A DNA stretch of 42,708 nucleotides, taken from the NCBI RefSeq assembly GCF_000239295.1, contig NZ_JH417652.1, positions 41,157 through 83,864 on the forward strand, in the 5' to 3' direction. Each line of letters begins with the position of its first letter. Position 1 is the first letter of the stretch. Positions 1-7,611 of the stretch are shown in pieces. The stretch comes from Flavonifractor plautii ATCC 29863 (GTDB taxonomy: Bacteria > Bacillota > Clostridia > Oscillospirales > Oscillospiraceae). Below the pieces are notes generated by a model. That model saw only the letters and a list, made by a program, of their open reading frames with translations, ran no database searches and was not told the DNA's origin. The translations under genes and the position numbers were made by a program.

Positions 1-33
1 GGCCGGCGTTCTAACCAACTGAACTACCGCGCC
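1..33 (-). tRNA. tRNA-Asp, 5' half (truncated by window edge)
   Basis: The reverse complement starts GGCGCGG, followed by a D-arm GTTC-AGTTGGTTA-GAAC and the first half of an anticodon stem (CCGGC). The sequence runs off the window just before the anticodon. The 5' half resembles clostridial tRNA-Asp(GTC), but the anticodon itself is not visible, so the amino acid is an inference. It lies downstream of tRNA-Val and probably shares its promoter. Confidence 0.75.
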
Positions 34-68
34 AGACGGTAGGGGGTACGGGAGCTCCCTCACGGGAG

Positions 69-144
69 TGGTGGGAACAACAGGGCTCGAACCTGTGACA
101 TCATGCTTGTAAGGCATGCGCTCTCCCAGCTGAGCTATGCTCCC
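69..144 (-). tRNA. tRNA-Val (anticodon TAC)
   Basis: The reverse complement folds as a full cloverleaf. The acceptor GGGAGCA pairs with TGTTCCC, the D-arm is GCTC...GAGC, the anticodon loop is CTTACAA giving TAC, and the T-loop is GGTTCGAGCCC. The CCA end is encoded. A near-consensus promoter lies 55 bp upstream, and the partial tRNA-Asp follows downstream in the same direction. Confidence 0.97.
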
Positions 145-198
145 TTGTCCTCGCCGCAGACCAGTTTGTAAATCACTCTTGGTCACGCGGCGAAGGTT

Positions 199-227
199 AT
201 TATACTAAAGCTTCCCCCAGTTGTCAA
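199..227 (-). promoter_or_regulatory. sigma-A promoter of the tRNA-Val/Asp unit
   Basis: Reading the minus strand, TTGACA (222-227) and TATAAT (199-204) are separated by 17 bp. Both hexamers are perfect consensus, as expected for a stable-RNA promoter. The start point would fall near 192. Confidence 0.9.
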
Positions 228-266
228 CCATTTCAGCCAAAATTTTTTGCTTTTTTTCTCTCAAAC

Positions 267-1145
267 CTACAGTGAGGCCAGAAGTCCTTCCAGCTCCTCG
301 TTTGTATAGTGATATACCTTGTCGCAGAACTGGCAGGTGAGCTCGGCCCTGCCCTGCTCCCGGATGAGGGAGTTCAGCTCCTCCCGCCCCATACTGATGA
401 GGGCGCGGGTGACCCGCTCCCGGCTGCAGTAGCAGCGGTACTCCACCGGCTCCTCAGAGAGTATCTCCAACTGAAATTCAGAAAGCACCTGCTCCACCAG
501 CTCCCTGGCGCTCAGGCCGCCCCGCAGCGCCTCGGTTACCGGGCCTACCCTGGCGATACCCTGCTCGATGGCGGAGATGGCGGCGTCATCTGCGCCGGGG
601 AGGAGCTGAATGAGGTATCCACCAGCGCACTGCACGCTCTGGTCCACGTCCACCAGCACGCCCAGGGCACAGGCGGTGGGGATCTGCTCACTCTCAGCAA
701 AGTAGGAGGTAATATCCTCGGCGATCTCGCCGGATACCAGGGGGACAGTGCCCACATAGGGCTCCTTCATGCACAGATCCTTGATGACAGTGAGGGAGCC
801 GTCCCGCCCCACGGCGCTGCCCACATCCAGCTTGGCGGGGCCCTTCAGGGGGAGGTCCACCAGGGGATTGACCACATAGCCCCGGGCGTTGCCCTGGCTG
901 TCGGACACCACGGTGATGCCGCCCAGCGGGCCGCCTCCCTTGATGCGCAGGGTTACCGAGCCATCCTTCTCCTTGAGCTGGTTGCCCATCATGGAGGCGG
1001 CCATCAGGCTGCGGCCCAGGGCCGCGGTGGCCACGGGCAGAGTCTTGTGAATCTGCCGCGAACGCTCCACCATCTCCTTGGCCGTGATCGCCGATGCCTT
1101 CACCGGCGCGTCCTTGGCCAAAACGCGAATGATCTTGTCTGCCAT
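267..1145 (-). CDS. hslO: Hsp33 redox-regulated chaperonin
   Basis: This 292-aa protein matches Hsp33 over its full length. The N-terminal chaperone domain begins MADKIIRVLAKDAPVKA and contains the typical stretch KGGGPLGG. The C-terminal zinc switch is intact, with Cys238 and Cys240 (CYC) and Cys271 and Cys274 (CQFC), i.e. CxC-x30-CxxC. Hsp33 is a cytosolic holdase activated when oxidation of these cysteines releases zinc. An in-frame extension upstream is open but lies inside the methyltransferase gene, so the ATG at 1145 is chosen. It is the last gene of a three-gene unit; only 5 bp separate it from the methyltransferase stop. Confidence 0.95.
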   Translation of the reverse strand: MADKIIRVLAKDAPVKASAITAKEMVERSRQIHKTLPVATAALGRSLMAASMMGNQLKEKDGSVTLRIKGGGPLGGITVVSDSQGNARGYVVNPLVDLPLKGPAKLDVGSAVGRDGSLTVIKDLCMKEPYVGTVPLVSGEIAEDITSYFAESEQIPTACALGVLVDVDQSVQCAGGYLIQLLPGADDAAISAIEQGIARVGPVTEALRGGLSARELVEQVLSEFQLEILSEEPVEYRCYCSRERVTRALISMGREELNSLIREQGRAELTCQFCDKVYHYTNEELEGLLASL

Positions 1146-1150
1146 GCTTG

Positions 1151-1897
1151 TCAAAATTCCTTTCGTGCGGCAAAGAAAATCCGCTGCTCCCCCTCCCTGG
1201 GGGCGCGGAACCTCAGCTCGCCGTATTGTCTGACCTGCCGGAAACCGGCCTGCCGGAGCAGCGCCTCCAGCTCCGCCGGTTCGTAGGCGTACTCCTCGTG
1301 AACCTCCTCCCAGCGGCTCCACAGCCCGCCTGGATCCAGCCGGAAGATGTCCATTCCATAGGTGCAGATGCGCCGGCGCTCCGACCAGTCGGCCCGCCAG
1401 ACGCAGTAGGCATCCTCGCTCTCGTCCAGAAACATCTGGCCGTCCAGGCCCCGGAGCTTTTGCGGGGTGTTGATGTCAAAGAGGAAGAGGCCGCCGGGCA
1501 TGAGGAAGGTGTGCACCCGCCGGAAGGCCCGGGCCAGCTTTTTGGGGCTGGTGACGTAGTTGATGCTGTCCAGGCAGCACACGCAGGCGTCGATAGTGCC
1601 GTAGAGATCCAGCTCCTCCATGGCCTGATGCAGAAAGATCGGCTCGATGGGGCCTGCGCCCCGGCATTTCTCCGCCGCCTGGGCCAGCATCTCCTGGGAC
1701 AGGTCGGCGCCGATCATCTCATAGCCCCGCTCCGCCAGGACGCGGGTCAGGCTCCCGGTGCCGCAGGCCAGATCCAGCACCGTGCGGATGGGCAGCCGGC
1801 TGCGGGCGAAGTGCTTCTCCAGATAGTCGGCCCAGCGGGCATAGTGCACGTCGGCGGTAAAGGCGTCGTAGCACCCCGCCAGGAATTCATATGCCAT
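1151..1897 (-). CDS. class I SAM-dependent methyltransferase
   Basis: The 248-aa protein has a Rossmann methyltransferase core. Motif I is VLDLACGTGSLT near residues 40-51, the acidic motif II is MIGADLSQEML, and a later motif reads FDINTP. These indicate SAM binding; the methyl acceptor cannot be told from sequence. The start overlaps the end of the yerC-like gene by 11 bp, which suggests translational coupling, and hslO follows after 5 bp. The same upstream promoter probably serves all three genes. Confidence 0.85.
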   Translation of the reverse strand: MAYEFLAGCYDAFTADVHYARWADYLEKHFARSRLPIRTVLDLACGTGSLTRVLAERGYEMIGADLSQEMLAQAAEKCRGAGPIEPIFLHQAMEELDLYGTIDACVCCLDSINYVTSPKKLARAFRRVHTFLMPGGLFLFDINTPQKLRGLDGQMFLDESEDAYCVWRADWSERRRICTYGMDIFRLDPGGLWSRWEEVHEEYAYEPAELEALLRQAGFRQVRQYGELRFRAPREGEQRIFFAARKEF

Positions 1898-2195
1898 CGC
1901 CGCCCAGCTTCTCCTTGATCCGCGGGAGCACCGCCTGATAACCGTCGGCCCCGTACTGGAGAGAACGGTTGACCCGGCTGATGGTGGCGCTGGACGCGCC
2001 GGTGCGCTCCAGAATGTCGTTGTAGATCATGCCGTCGGACAGGAGCATGGCCACCTCAAAGCGCTGTTCCATAGCCCTCAGCTCCGCCACGGTGCACAGG
2101 TCGGAAAAGAACTTCTTGCACTCATCCAGATCCTTCAGGGTAAGAATGGCCTCATAGAGCACATCCCCATGCTCCCGCTTTTCGTTTTTCGTCAT
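1887..2195 (-). CDS. YerC/YecD family TrpR-related regulator
   Basis: This is a 102-aa all-helical protein. The C-terminal half carries a TrpR-like helix-turn-helix, IYNDILERTGASSATISRVN, preceded by the family stretch LCTVAELRAMEQRFEVAMLL. YerC/YecD proteins are small Trp-repressor-fold DNA-binding proteins of poorly known role in Firmicutes. The ATG at 2195 is preferred. A TTG at 2204 is in frame, but GGAGG lies only 3 nt before it, against 12 nt before the ATG, so the start is not settled. It is first in an operon with a methyltransferase and hslO. Confidence 0.88.
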   Translation of the reverse strand: MTKNEKREHGDVLYEAILTLKDLDECKKFFSDLCTVAELRAMEQRFEVAMLLSDGMIYNDILERTGASSATISRVNRSLQYGADGYQAVLPRIKEKLGGDGI

Positions 2196-2239
2196 AGGTA
2201 TCAATGACCTCCTCGTCAGTCTCTGCGGAAATCGTATCT

Positions 2240-2268
2240 ATTTTACCAAAGTGAAGTATAGAAGTAAA
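2240..2268 (-). promoter_or_regulatory. sigma-A promoter of the yerC-methyltransferase-hslO operon
   Basis: On the minus strand, TTTACT (2263-2268) and TAAAAT (2240-2245) are spaced by exactly 17 bp. They lie about 40 bp upstream of the yerC-like start. Confidence 0.75.
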
Positions 2269-2339
2269 CCTCTTTTTCACCGATTTTACGGAGTTTCATA
2301 GGATGGAGCACCGGATTCTGAGAGAGGGAGGTGCCCGCG

Positions 2340-3029
2340 ATGAAGGGGCTGCACACAGGGACGGAGAAGGCCGCGCCGGCTTGGAAGGAGTGGAGGCGGG
2401 AATTCTGCTGGGAGGAGGAGCCGGTGCTCGCGGTCTCCGGTGTCCGTCTGGAGCTGCCGGAGGGAATACCCGGCCTGCGGCGGCTGGAACGCTGGTGCCG
2501 CCGCCTGGAGGGGGCGTGGGCGGCCCGCTGGGAGCGGGAGCTCTATCCCAGGGCCTGCACGGCCGCCCGGCAGGCCAGGGAGGTCTCCCACCCCTTCCGG
2601 CCGTGGGAGGCATCCCTCACCGGCGCCGTGACCCTCCACACCCCGGAGTGCCTGAGCCTGTATTATGACGCCGCGGAGCGGACCGGGGGCCCCCACGGCG
2701 TCACCCTGCGGCAGGGAAGCGCCTGGGCGCTGCCGGGGGGGAGCCCCCTGACGCTGGGGGAGCTGTTTCCGCCGGGATTCCGGTGGAGGGCATGGGCGCT
2801 GGCGGAGGTGGAGCGGCAGCTCCGGGCTCGGCTGTCCGCGGGGGAGTCCTGGTTTGCGCCCGACTGGGAGGCGCGGCTGCCCCGCAGCTTCGACCCGGAG
2901 CGTTTCTATTTGACGGAGGCGGGGCCTGTGATCTACTTTCCGCTTTACTCCATCGCGCCCTATGCGGAGGGGATTCCGGCCTTTTCTCTCGCAATCCCGG
3001 GGCAGAAAGAAAATACCCCGGAGGAATAG
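2340..3029 (+). CDS. DUF3298 (RsiV C-terminal-like) protein
   Basis: The 229-aa protein ends in a segment (about residues 182-218: FDPERFYLTEAGPVIYFPLY...) typical of DUF3298, the extracellular ligand-binding domain of RsiV-type anti-sigma factors. No signal peptide, membrane helix or anti-sigma domain is visible, so it is either cytosolic or a stand-alone relative. GGGAGG (2326-2331) lies 8 nt before the ATG at 2340, which fixes the start over an in-frame GTG at 2331. It is divergent from the yerC operon, and purA follows under its own promoter. The function is unknown. Confidence 0.78.
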   Translation: MKGLHTGTEKAAPAWKEWRREFCWEEEPVLAVSGVRLELPEGIPGLRRLERWCRRLEGAWAARWERELYPRACTAARQAREVSHPFRPWEASLTGAVTLHTPECLSLYYDAAERTGGPHGVTLRQGSAWALPGGSPLTLGELFPPGFRWRAWALAEVERQLRARLSAGESWFAPDWEARLPRSFDPERFYLTEAGPVIYFPLYSIAPYAEGIPAFSLAIPGQKENTPEE

Positions 3030-3051
3030 CTGTTTTTTTGCACTTTTTACC

Positions 3052-3081
3052 TTGTCAGCCCTGCCGCCGCGGCGTTATAAT
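3052..3081 (+). promoter_or_regulatory. sigma-A promoter of purA
   Basis: TTGTCA (3052-3057) and TATAAT (3076-3081) are spaced by 18 bp. They give an untranslated leader of about 100 nt before purA. Confidence 0.8.
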
Positions 3082-3187
3082 AAAGGGCGTTCCGGGAGAG
3101 ACTCCTTCATAAATGAAGGTGCCCTCCCGGGCGGTTGCGCGCGGGAAAAGGCCAATGCGCGAATCCCCGCGGCAGGAGGAACGAACT

Positions 3188-4471
3188 ATGGTCAAAGCAA
3201 TCGTTGGCGCAAACTGGGGCGACGAGGGCAAGGGAAAAATCACCGATCTCCTGGCCGAGGCGTCCGATGTGGTCATCCGCTTTCAGGGCGGGGCCAACGC
3301 CGGGCACACCATCATCTGTGACTACGGCAAATTTGCGCTCCACCAACTGCCCTCGGGTGTCTTTTACCCGCATACCACCAACATCATCGGCAACGGTGTG
3401 GCCCTGGACGTGAAGAAGTTTCTGGCCGAGCTGAAGCATCTGGCCGACGGCGGTGTGCCCGCCCCCCATATCATCGTGGATCAGCGTACCCAGCTTCTGA
3501 TGAGCTATCATGTGCTGCTGGACAGCTATGAGGAGGAGCGCCTGGCGGGGGCTGCTTTCGGCTCCACCAAGTCGGGCATCGCACCCTTCTATTCCGACAA
3601 GTACGCCAAAATCGGGATTCAGGTGGCCGACCTCTACAATGAGGAGCGGCTCATGGGTCAACTGGAGCACATCTGTACCCTGAAAAACGTCCTGCTGGAG
3701 CACCTCTACCACAAGCCTCTGCTGGAGCCAAAGGCGTTGTTTGACGAGCTGATGGGCTACCGCGCGGCGCTGGAGCCCTACGTGGGCGACGCGGTGGGCT
3801 TCGTTCACCGGGCCCTTAAGGAGGGCAGGCGGGTGCTGCTGGAGGGGCAGTTGGGCTCCATGAAGGATCCCAACCTGGGCATCTGCCCCATGACCACCTC
3901 CTCCCATACCCTGGCGGGCTTCGGCACCGTGGGCGGCGCGGTGCCTCCCACGGCCCTTACCGATATCATCACGGTCACTAAGGCATACTCCTCCGCCGTG
4001 GGTGCCGGCGCCTTCGTCAGCGAGCTGTTCGGCGCGGAGGCCGACGAACTGAGACGCCGGGGCGGCGACGCCGGTGAGTTCGGCGCCACCACCGGCCGGC
4101 CCCGCCGGGTGGGCTGGTTCGACGCCGTTGCCACGAAATACGGCTGCATGGTGCAGGGGGCGACACAGGTGGCGCTCACCGCCATCGACTGCCTGGGCTA
4201 CCTCGACGAGATCAAGGTGTGCACCGGCTATGAGATCGACGGCAAGGTGACCACCGACTTCCCTGTGCCCGCTCTGCTGGACCGGGCCAAGCCGGTGTAT
4301 GAAACCCTGCCGGGCTGGAAGTGCGACATCCGGGGCGTCACTGACTACGGCAAGCTGCCCCAGGCCGCCCGGGACTATGTGGACTTCATTGAAAAGCACA
4401 TCGAGGCCCCCATCACCATCGTCTCCACCGGCCCCAAGCGCCATGAGATCTGCCGGCGGGCCGGGAACTGA
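3188..4471 (+). CDS. purA: adenylosuccinate synthetase
   Basis: The 427-aa enzyme condenses IMP with aspartate using GTP to form adenylosuccinate, the first committed step to AMP. The N-terminus MVKAIVGANWGDEGKGK contains the GTP-binding loop GDEGKGK. Further family blocks follow: FQGGANAGHT, the segment STKSGIAPFYSDK, a mid-protein LLEGQLGS segment and the ATTGRPRRVGW block. AGGAGG sits 8 nt before the ATG at 3188, so the open frame further upstream is not part of the protein. The length is normal. A bidirectional hairpin terminator follows. Confidence 0.97.
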   Translation: MVKAIVGANWGDEGKGKITDLLAEASDVVIRFQGGANAGHTIICDYGKFALHQLPSGVFYPHTTNIIGNGVALDVKKFLAELKHLADGGVPAPHIIVDQRTQLLMSYHVLLDSYEEERLAGAAFGSTKSGIAPFYSDKYAKIGIQVADLYNEERLMGQLEHICTLKNVLLEHLYHKPLLEPKALFDELMGYRAALEPYVGDAVGFVHRALKEGRRVLLEGQLGSMKDPNLGICPMTTSSHTLAGFGTVGGAVPPTALTDIITVTKAYSSAVGAGAFVSELFGAEADELRRRGGDAGEFGATTGRPRRVGWFDAVATKYGCMVQGATQVALTAIDCLGYLDEIKVCTGYEIDGKVTTDFPVPALLDRAKPVYETLPGWKCDIRGVTDYGKLPQAARDYVDFIEKHIEAPITIVSTGPKRHEICRRAGN

Positions 4472-4496
4472 GAGCGTCCCTCTGTGCGGAAAGGCA

Positions 4497-4531
4497 AAGG
4501 AAAGCCTCCGGCTGTGCCGGAGGCTTTCCTT
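4497..4531. terminator. bidirectional hairpin terminator (purA / small ORF)
   Basis: A perfect 16-bp stem (AAGGAAAGCCTCCGGC with its complement) closes a 3-nt loop between the purA stop and the stop of a minus-strand small gene. The T-rich flank CTTTCCTTTGCCTTT is better on the minus strand. Confidence 0.75.
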
Positions 4532-4543
4532 GTGCACACCAGC

Positions 4544-4702
4544 TCAGCGGCTGTGGCGATAACAGTCCATGAGTGCCTTCCAAGAGTGCTTGGGCCAGAA
4601 GCGGCGCTTGGCCTCGGCGGACCAGCCCCTGTTTTCCAGAATTCCATCGCTGCGCTCGTCCAGCGCAGGAAGCTGTTTGCTCGTTCCATGAGCCTTCTTC
4701 AT
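4544..4702 (-). CDS. small protein (52 aa), first of a tandem pair
   Basis: The frame encodes 52 residues starting MKKAHGTSKQ. It is rich in Arg/Lys/Trp, with no signal peptide or membrane helix. AGAGG lies 8 nt before the ATG, a sigma-A-like promoter lies upstream (4751-4780) and a hairpin terminator follows, so the transcription unit looks complete. The C-terminal part KRRFWPKHSWKALMDCY aligns with MRAYWQGSPWRALRVLF of the neighbouring 48-aa ORF, sharing R-x-aromatic-W-x4-W-[RK]-A-L. I do not recognise the family. Confidence 0.55.
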   Translation of the reverse strand: MKKAHGTSKQLPALDERSDGILENRGWSAEAKRRFWPKHSWKALMDCYRHSR

Positions 4703-4750
4703 AAGACACACCTCTTTTGCGGTTTTCAGAGCATTTTTGCCCTGTGAGGC

Positions 4751-4780
4751 ATAGTATTTCCATTGTAGAGGGGAAAACAA
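4751..4780 (-). promoter_or_regulatory. promoter of the 52-aa small gene
   Basis: On the minus strand, TTGTTT (4775-4780) and TACTAT (4751-4756) are spaced by 18 bp, about 50 bp before the start codon. Confidence 0.6.
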
Positions 4781-4845
4781 GGATGGTTACACGCAAAATA
4801 GTTCCAAGGAACGTACGATGATTGTTTAACCGGCGCTTGAAACGC

Positions 4846-4880
4846 ACAGAAGGCCCCCCGCCGGGCGGGGGGCCTTCTGT
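4846..4880. terminator. GC-rich hairpin after the 48-aa small gene
   Basis: A 15-bp perfect stem, ACAGAAGGCCCCCCG with its complement, closes a 5-nt loop. It has no long T-run on either side. Its position downstream of the minus-strand 48-aa gene suggests it ends that transcript. Confidence 0.6.
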
Positions 4881-4978
4881 GGCTGGAGGGGGACAAATCC
4901 TTGTGCAGATCAAGGAGGGAGGCATGCCCGCCGCTCCATGAGGCGTGTTATATGGTGAAACCCTTGCAGGACAAGGTG

Positions 4979-5125
4979 TCAACCCCTGGGAAACAGCACT
5001 CGGAGGGCCCGCCAGGGGCTGCCCTGCCAGTAAGCACGCATAAGATCAACAGAGAAGGGCATGCTGCTCATTTCCCTGTAATGCTCCAGCGTACGGTGGT
5101 CGGTGGTCCAAATCGTCTTTTTCAT
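4979..5125 (-). CDS. small protein (48 aa), second of a tandem pair
   Basis: The frame encodes 48 residues starting MKKTIWTTDHRTLEHY. The C-terminal motif R-A-Y-W-x4-W-R-A-L matches that of the 52-aa gene downstream. AGGAG lies about 8 nt before the ATG. A near-consensus promoter (5173-5201) precedes it and a strong hairpin follows. It is divergent from the LysR-family gene, whose product may control it. No membrane helix is visible. I do not recognise the family; evidence for reality is the complete set of signals plus the paralogy. Confidence 0.62.
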   Translation of the reverse strand: MKKTIWTTDHRTLEHYREMSSMPFSVDLMRAYWQGSPWRALRVLFPRG

Positions 5126-5172
5126 TGTGATAACTCCTTTCTATCACAAGCTCTTGCCTTCCTTACGGTTTC

Positions 5173-5201
5173 AGTATACAATAATATAAGATATGAGACA
5201 A
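5173..5201 (-). promoter_or_regulatory. sigma-A promoter of the 48-aa small gene
   Basis: On the minus strand, TTGTCT (5196-5201) and TATACT (5173-5178) are spaced by 17 bp. It lies in the short divergent interval before the LysR-family gene. Confidence 0.78.
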
Positions 5202-5236
5202 GCGAATCTTTTTCATGCTGAATATGCGGAAATGGA

Positions 5237-6148
5237 ATGGTAATTGTGAATCTTAACAAGTATCAAATTCTGCTGAAAACTGTGGAGCTGGGGAGCATCA
5301 CCCGTGCGGCGGAGGCGCTGGGGTATACCCAGTCGGCGGTGAGCCGTGTGATTGCCGATCTGGAGCGGGAGTGGGACATGGAGCTTCTTACCCGCAGCCG
5401 GACGGGGGTGGTGCTCAGCAGCAGCGGGGCGGCGCTGCTGCCCTATGTTCAGGCGGTGTGCAATGCGGGCAGGGAGCTGGAGGAGCAGGTGGCGGAGCTC
5501 CACGGCCTGACCCGGGGAACCCTGCGGGTGGCCACCTTCGCCAGCGTGTCCATCCACTGGCTGCCCGCTATCATGAAGGAGTTCCTCGGCCGCTACCCGG
5601 GTATTCAGTTTGACCTGGTAAGCAACTGGGAGTTCGCGGAGGTGGAGGATCTGCTGCGGCAGGGTCAGGCAGACTGCGGCTTTTTGGGACTGCCCGCGGG
5701 GCCGGGGCTGGAAACCTACCCCCTTTTTCGAGACGAGCTGATGGCGGTACTTCCCCTGGATCACCCTTTGGCAAAGGCCCCCTACTATCCCATGGAGCGG
5801 TTCCGGGAGGATCCCTATATCAACACACCGGAGGAGCGGGATTTGGAGATCGGCCTCATTTTCCAGGAGGAGGGATTCCGGCCCAATCTCCGTTACACCG
5901 TCAATGATGACTTTGCCGCATTGGCCATGGTGGAACAGGGGCTTGGGGTGAGTATCCGTCCGGAGCTGGTGCTGCGTGCCTCCAGCTACGCCTTCGCCGC
6001 CATCCCGCTGGAGCGGAGACACTACCGGCGTATCGCCCTGGCGATACGCCGCGGCCGTTCCCCTTCGCCGTTAACTGCCCGCTTTTTGGAGTGCGTCCGC
6101 CAATGGGTGGGGGAGCATTTCCCGGCGGAGCAGGGAGACGGGGTGTGA
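5237..6148 (+). CDS. LysR-family transcriptional regulator
   Basis: The 303-aa protein has the LysR layout. An N-terminal winged helix-turn-helix, GSITRAAEALGYTQSAVSRV, lies around residues 18-37 and is followed by a periplasmic-binding-like effector domain. The effector is not predictable. The start is uncertain: ATG at 5237 has a weak SD, and a GTG at 5246 would give MNLNKYQ. LysR proteins usually control a divergent gene and themselves, and here the divergent gene is the 48-aa small protein. Confidence 0.92.
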   Translation: MVIVNLNKYQILLKTVELGSITRAAEALGYTQSAVSRVIADLEREWDMELLTRSRTGVVLSSSGAALLPYVQAVCNAGRELEEQVAELHGLTRGTLRVATFASVSIHWLPAIMKEFLGRYPGIQFDLVSNWEFAEVEDLLRQGQADCGFLGLPAGPGLETYPLFRDELMAVLPLDHPLAKAPYYPMERFREDPYINTPEERDLEIGLIFQEEGFRPNLRYTVNDDFAALAMVEQGLGVSIRPELVLRASSYAFAAIPLERRHYRRIALAIRRGRSPSPLTARFLECVRQWVGEHFPAEQGDGV

Positions 6149-6180
6149 GCCAAAAAAGGGACGGCTTGCAAAATTTTTGT

Positions 6181-6209
6181 TTTACAAGCTGTCTCCTTTA
6201 TAGTATAAT
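6181..6209 (+). promoter_or_regulatory. sigma-A promoter of the CofE-like gene
   Basis: TTTACA (6181-6186) and TATAAT (6204-6209) are spaced by 17 bp, 64 bp before the start codon. Confidence 0.82.
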
Positions 6210-6272
6210 ACATCCGTTGCGGCGGAAGTGCCGCACCGAAATGAAAGATAATAATAATAGGAGTGTTGTTGC

Positions 6273-7466
6273 ATGAGCCGCATGGTCGGCACCGTATCCA
6301 TGGGAATTCGTGCTCCCATCATCCGAAGTGGGGACGACCTGGTGGAGATCGTCACCAATTCCGTTCTGGAGACTGTCAAGGACGGAGCGCTCACCATCCG
6401 CGACCGGGACGTGATTGCCATGACCGAGGCCATTGTCGCCCGCGCCCAGGGGAACTACGCCTCGGTGGACGATATCGCCGCCGACGTGCGCGCCAAGCTG
6501 GGCGGGGAGACCGTGGGTGTCCTGTTCCCCATCCTCAGCCGCAATCGCTTTGCCATCTGCCTGCGGGGCATCGCCAAGGGGGCCAGAAAGGTCGTCCTGA
6601 TGCTGTCCTACCCCTCCGACGAGGTGGGCAATCACCTCATCGATGTGGATGCGATGGACGAGAAGGGGGTGGACCCCTATAAGGATGTCCTCACCCTGGA
6701 GCGTTACCGGGAGCTGTTCGGCTACACCGTCCACCCCTTCACGGGCGTGGACTATGTGGACTACTATTCCAACCTGATCCGGGAGAGCGGCGCGGAGGTG
6801 GAGGTCATCTTCGCCAATGACCCCCGGGCCATCCTGCCCTACACCAAGAACGTGCTGGCCTGTGACATCCACACCCGCGCCCGCACCAAGCGCCGCCTGC
6901 TGGCCGCCGGGGCGGAGAAGGTCTTCTGCCTGGACGAGATCATGACCGCCTCCATCGACGGCAGCGGCTACAACGGCAAGTACGGATTGCTGGGCTCCAA
7001 CAAGTCCACCGAGGACAAGGTGAAGCTCTTTCCCCGGGAGTGCCAGGATCTGGTGGAGGCCATTCAGGCCCGCATCCTGAAGGAGAGCGGCAAGCACGTG
7101 GAGGTCATGGTCTACGGCGACGGCGCCTTCAAGGACCCCGTGGGCAAGATCTGGGAGCTGGCTGATCCGGTGGTCTCTCCCGCCTACACCGCCGGCCTGG
7201 AGGGCACCCCCAACGAGCTCAAGCTCAAGTATCTGGCGGACAACGACTTTGCCGCCCTGTCCGGCGAGGCGCTGCGGGATGCCATCAAAGACGAGATCAA
7301 AAAGAAGGACGGCTCCCTGGTGGGCAAAATGGCCGCCCAGGGCACCACGCCCCGCCGCCTGACCGACCTGATCGGCTCCCTGTGCGACCTGACCTCCGGC
7401 TCTGGCGACAAGGGTACCCCCATCGTCTACATTCAGGGCTATTTCGACAATTATACCACCGAATAA
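6273..7466 (+). CDS. CofE-like (F420-0:gamma-glutamyl ligase family) protein
   Basis: This 397-aa protein resembles the CofE ligase fold (PF01996). It opens with GTVSMGIRAPIIRSGDDLVEI and carries RDRDVIAMTEAIVARAQG, where CofE binds GTP and metal. At 397 aa it is longer than archaeal CofE (about 250 aa). True CofE adds glutamate to coenzyme F420, but no other F420 gene is in the window and most Firmicutes lack F420. The substrate is therefore probably a different carboxylate/amino acid pair; this is an inference. It is monocistronic, with a good promoter before it and a terminator after it. Confidence 0.75.
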   Translation: MSRMVGTVSMGIRAPIIRSGDDLVEIVTNSVLETVKDGALTIRDRDVIAMTEAIVARAQGNYASVDDIAADVRAKLGGETVGVLFPILSRNRFAICLRGIAKGARKVVLMLSYPSDEVGNHLIDVDAMDEKGVDPYKDVLTLERYRELFGYTVHPFTGVDYVDYYSNLIRESGAEVEVIFANDPRAILPYTKNVLACDIHTRARTKRRLLAAGAEKVFCLDEIMTASIDGSGYNGKYGLLGSNKSTEDKVKLFPRECQDLVEAIQARILKESGKHVEVMVYGDGAFKDPVGKIWELADPVVSPAYTAGLEGTPNELKLKYLADNDFAALSGEALRDAIKDEIKKKDGSLVGKMAAQGTTPRRLTDLIGSLCDLTSGSGDKGTPIVYIQGYFDNYTTE

Positions 7467-7472
7467 GACAGC

Positions 7473-7503
7473 GGCCCGCCGGGAGACCGGCGGGCCATTT
7501 TTT
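7473..7503 (+). terminator. rho-independent terminator of the CofE-like gene
   Basis: A 10-bp stem, GGCCCGCCGG/CCGGCGGGCC, with loop GAGA is followed by A and six T. Confidence 0.92.
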
Positions 7504-7563
7504 CAACTTTTTTCAAGTTTCAAAAAGTCCCTCAGCCTGTCGAAAAGACTTCTTCCACAGGCT

Positions 7564-7601
7564 AAAGCGCGTGTACGAAAACTACGTACACGCGCTTTTT
7601 T
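7564..7601. terminator. bidirectional terminator between convergent genes
   Basis: A 14-bp stem, AAAGCGCGTGTACG/CGTACACGCGCTTT, encloses a 4-nt loop extended by A-rich bases. T-runs on both sides allow use by the radical SAM gene (minus) and as backup for the CofE-like gene (plus). Confidence 0.8.
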
Positions 7602-7611
7602 CTGACCGTTG

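Noticed and set aside
3107-4537. 476-codon open frame antisense to purA
   Set aside because: It mirrors the GC-rich codon structure of purA, has no SD or known domain, and purA is certain on the other strand.
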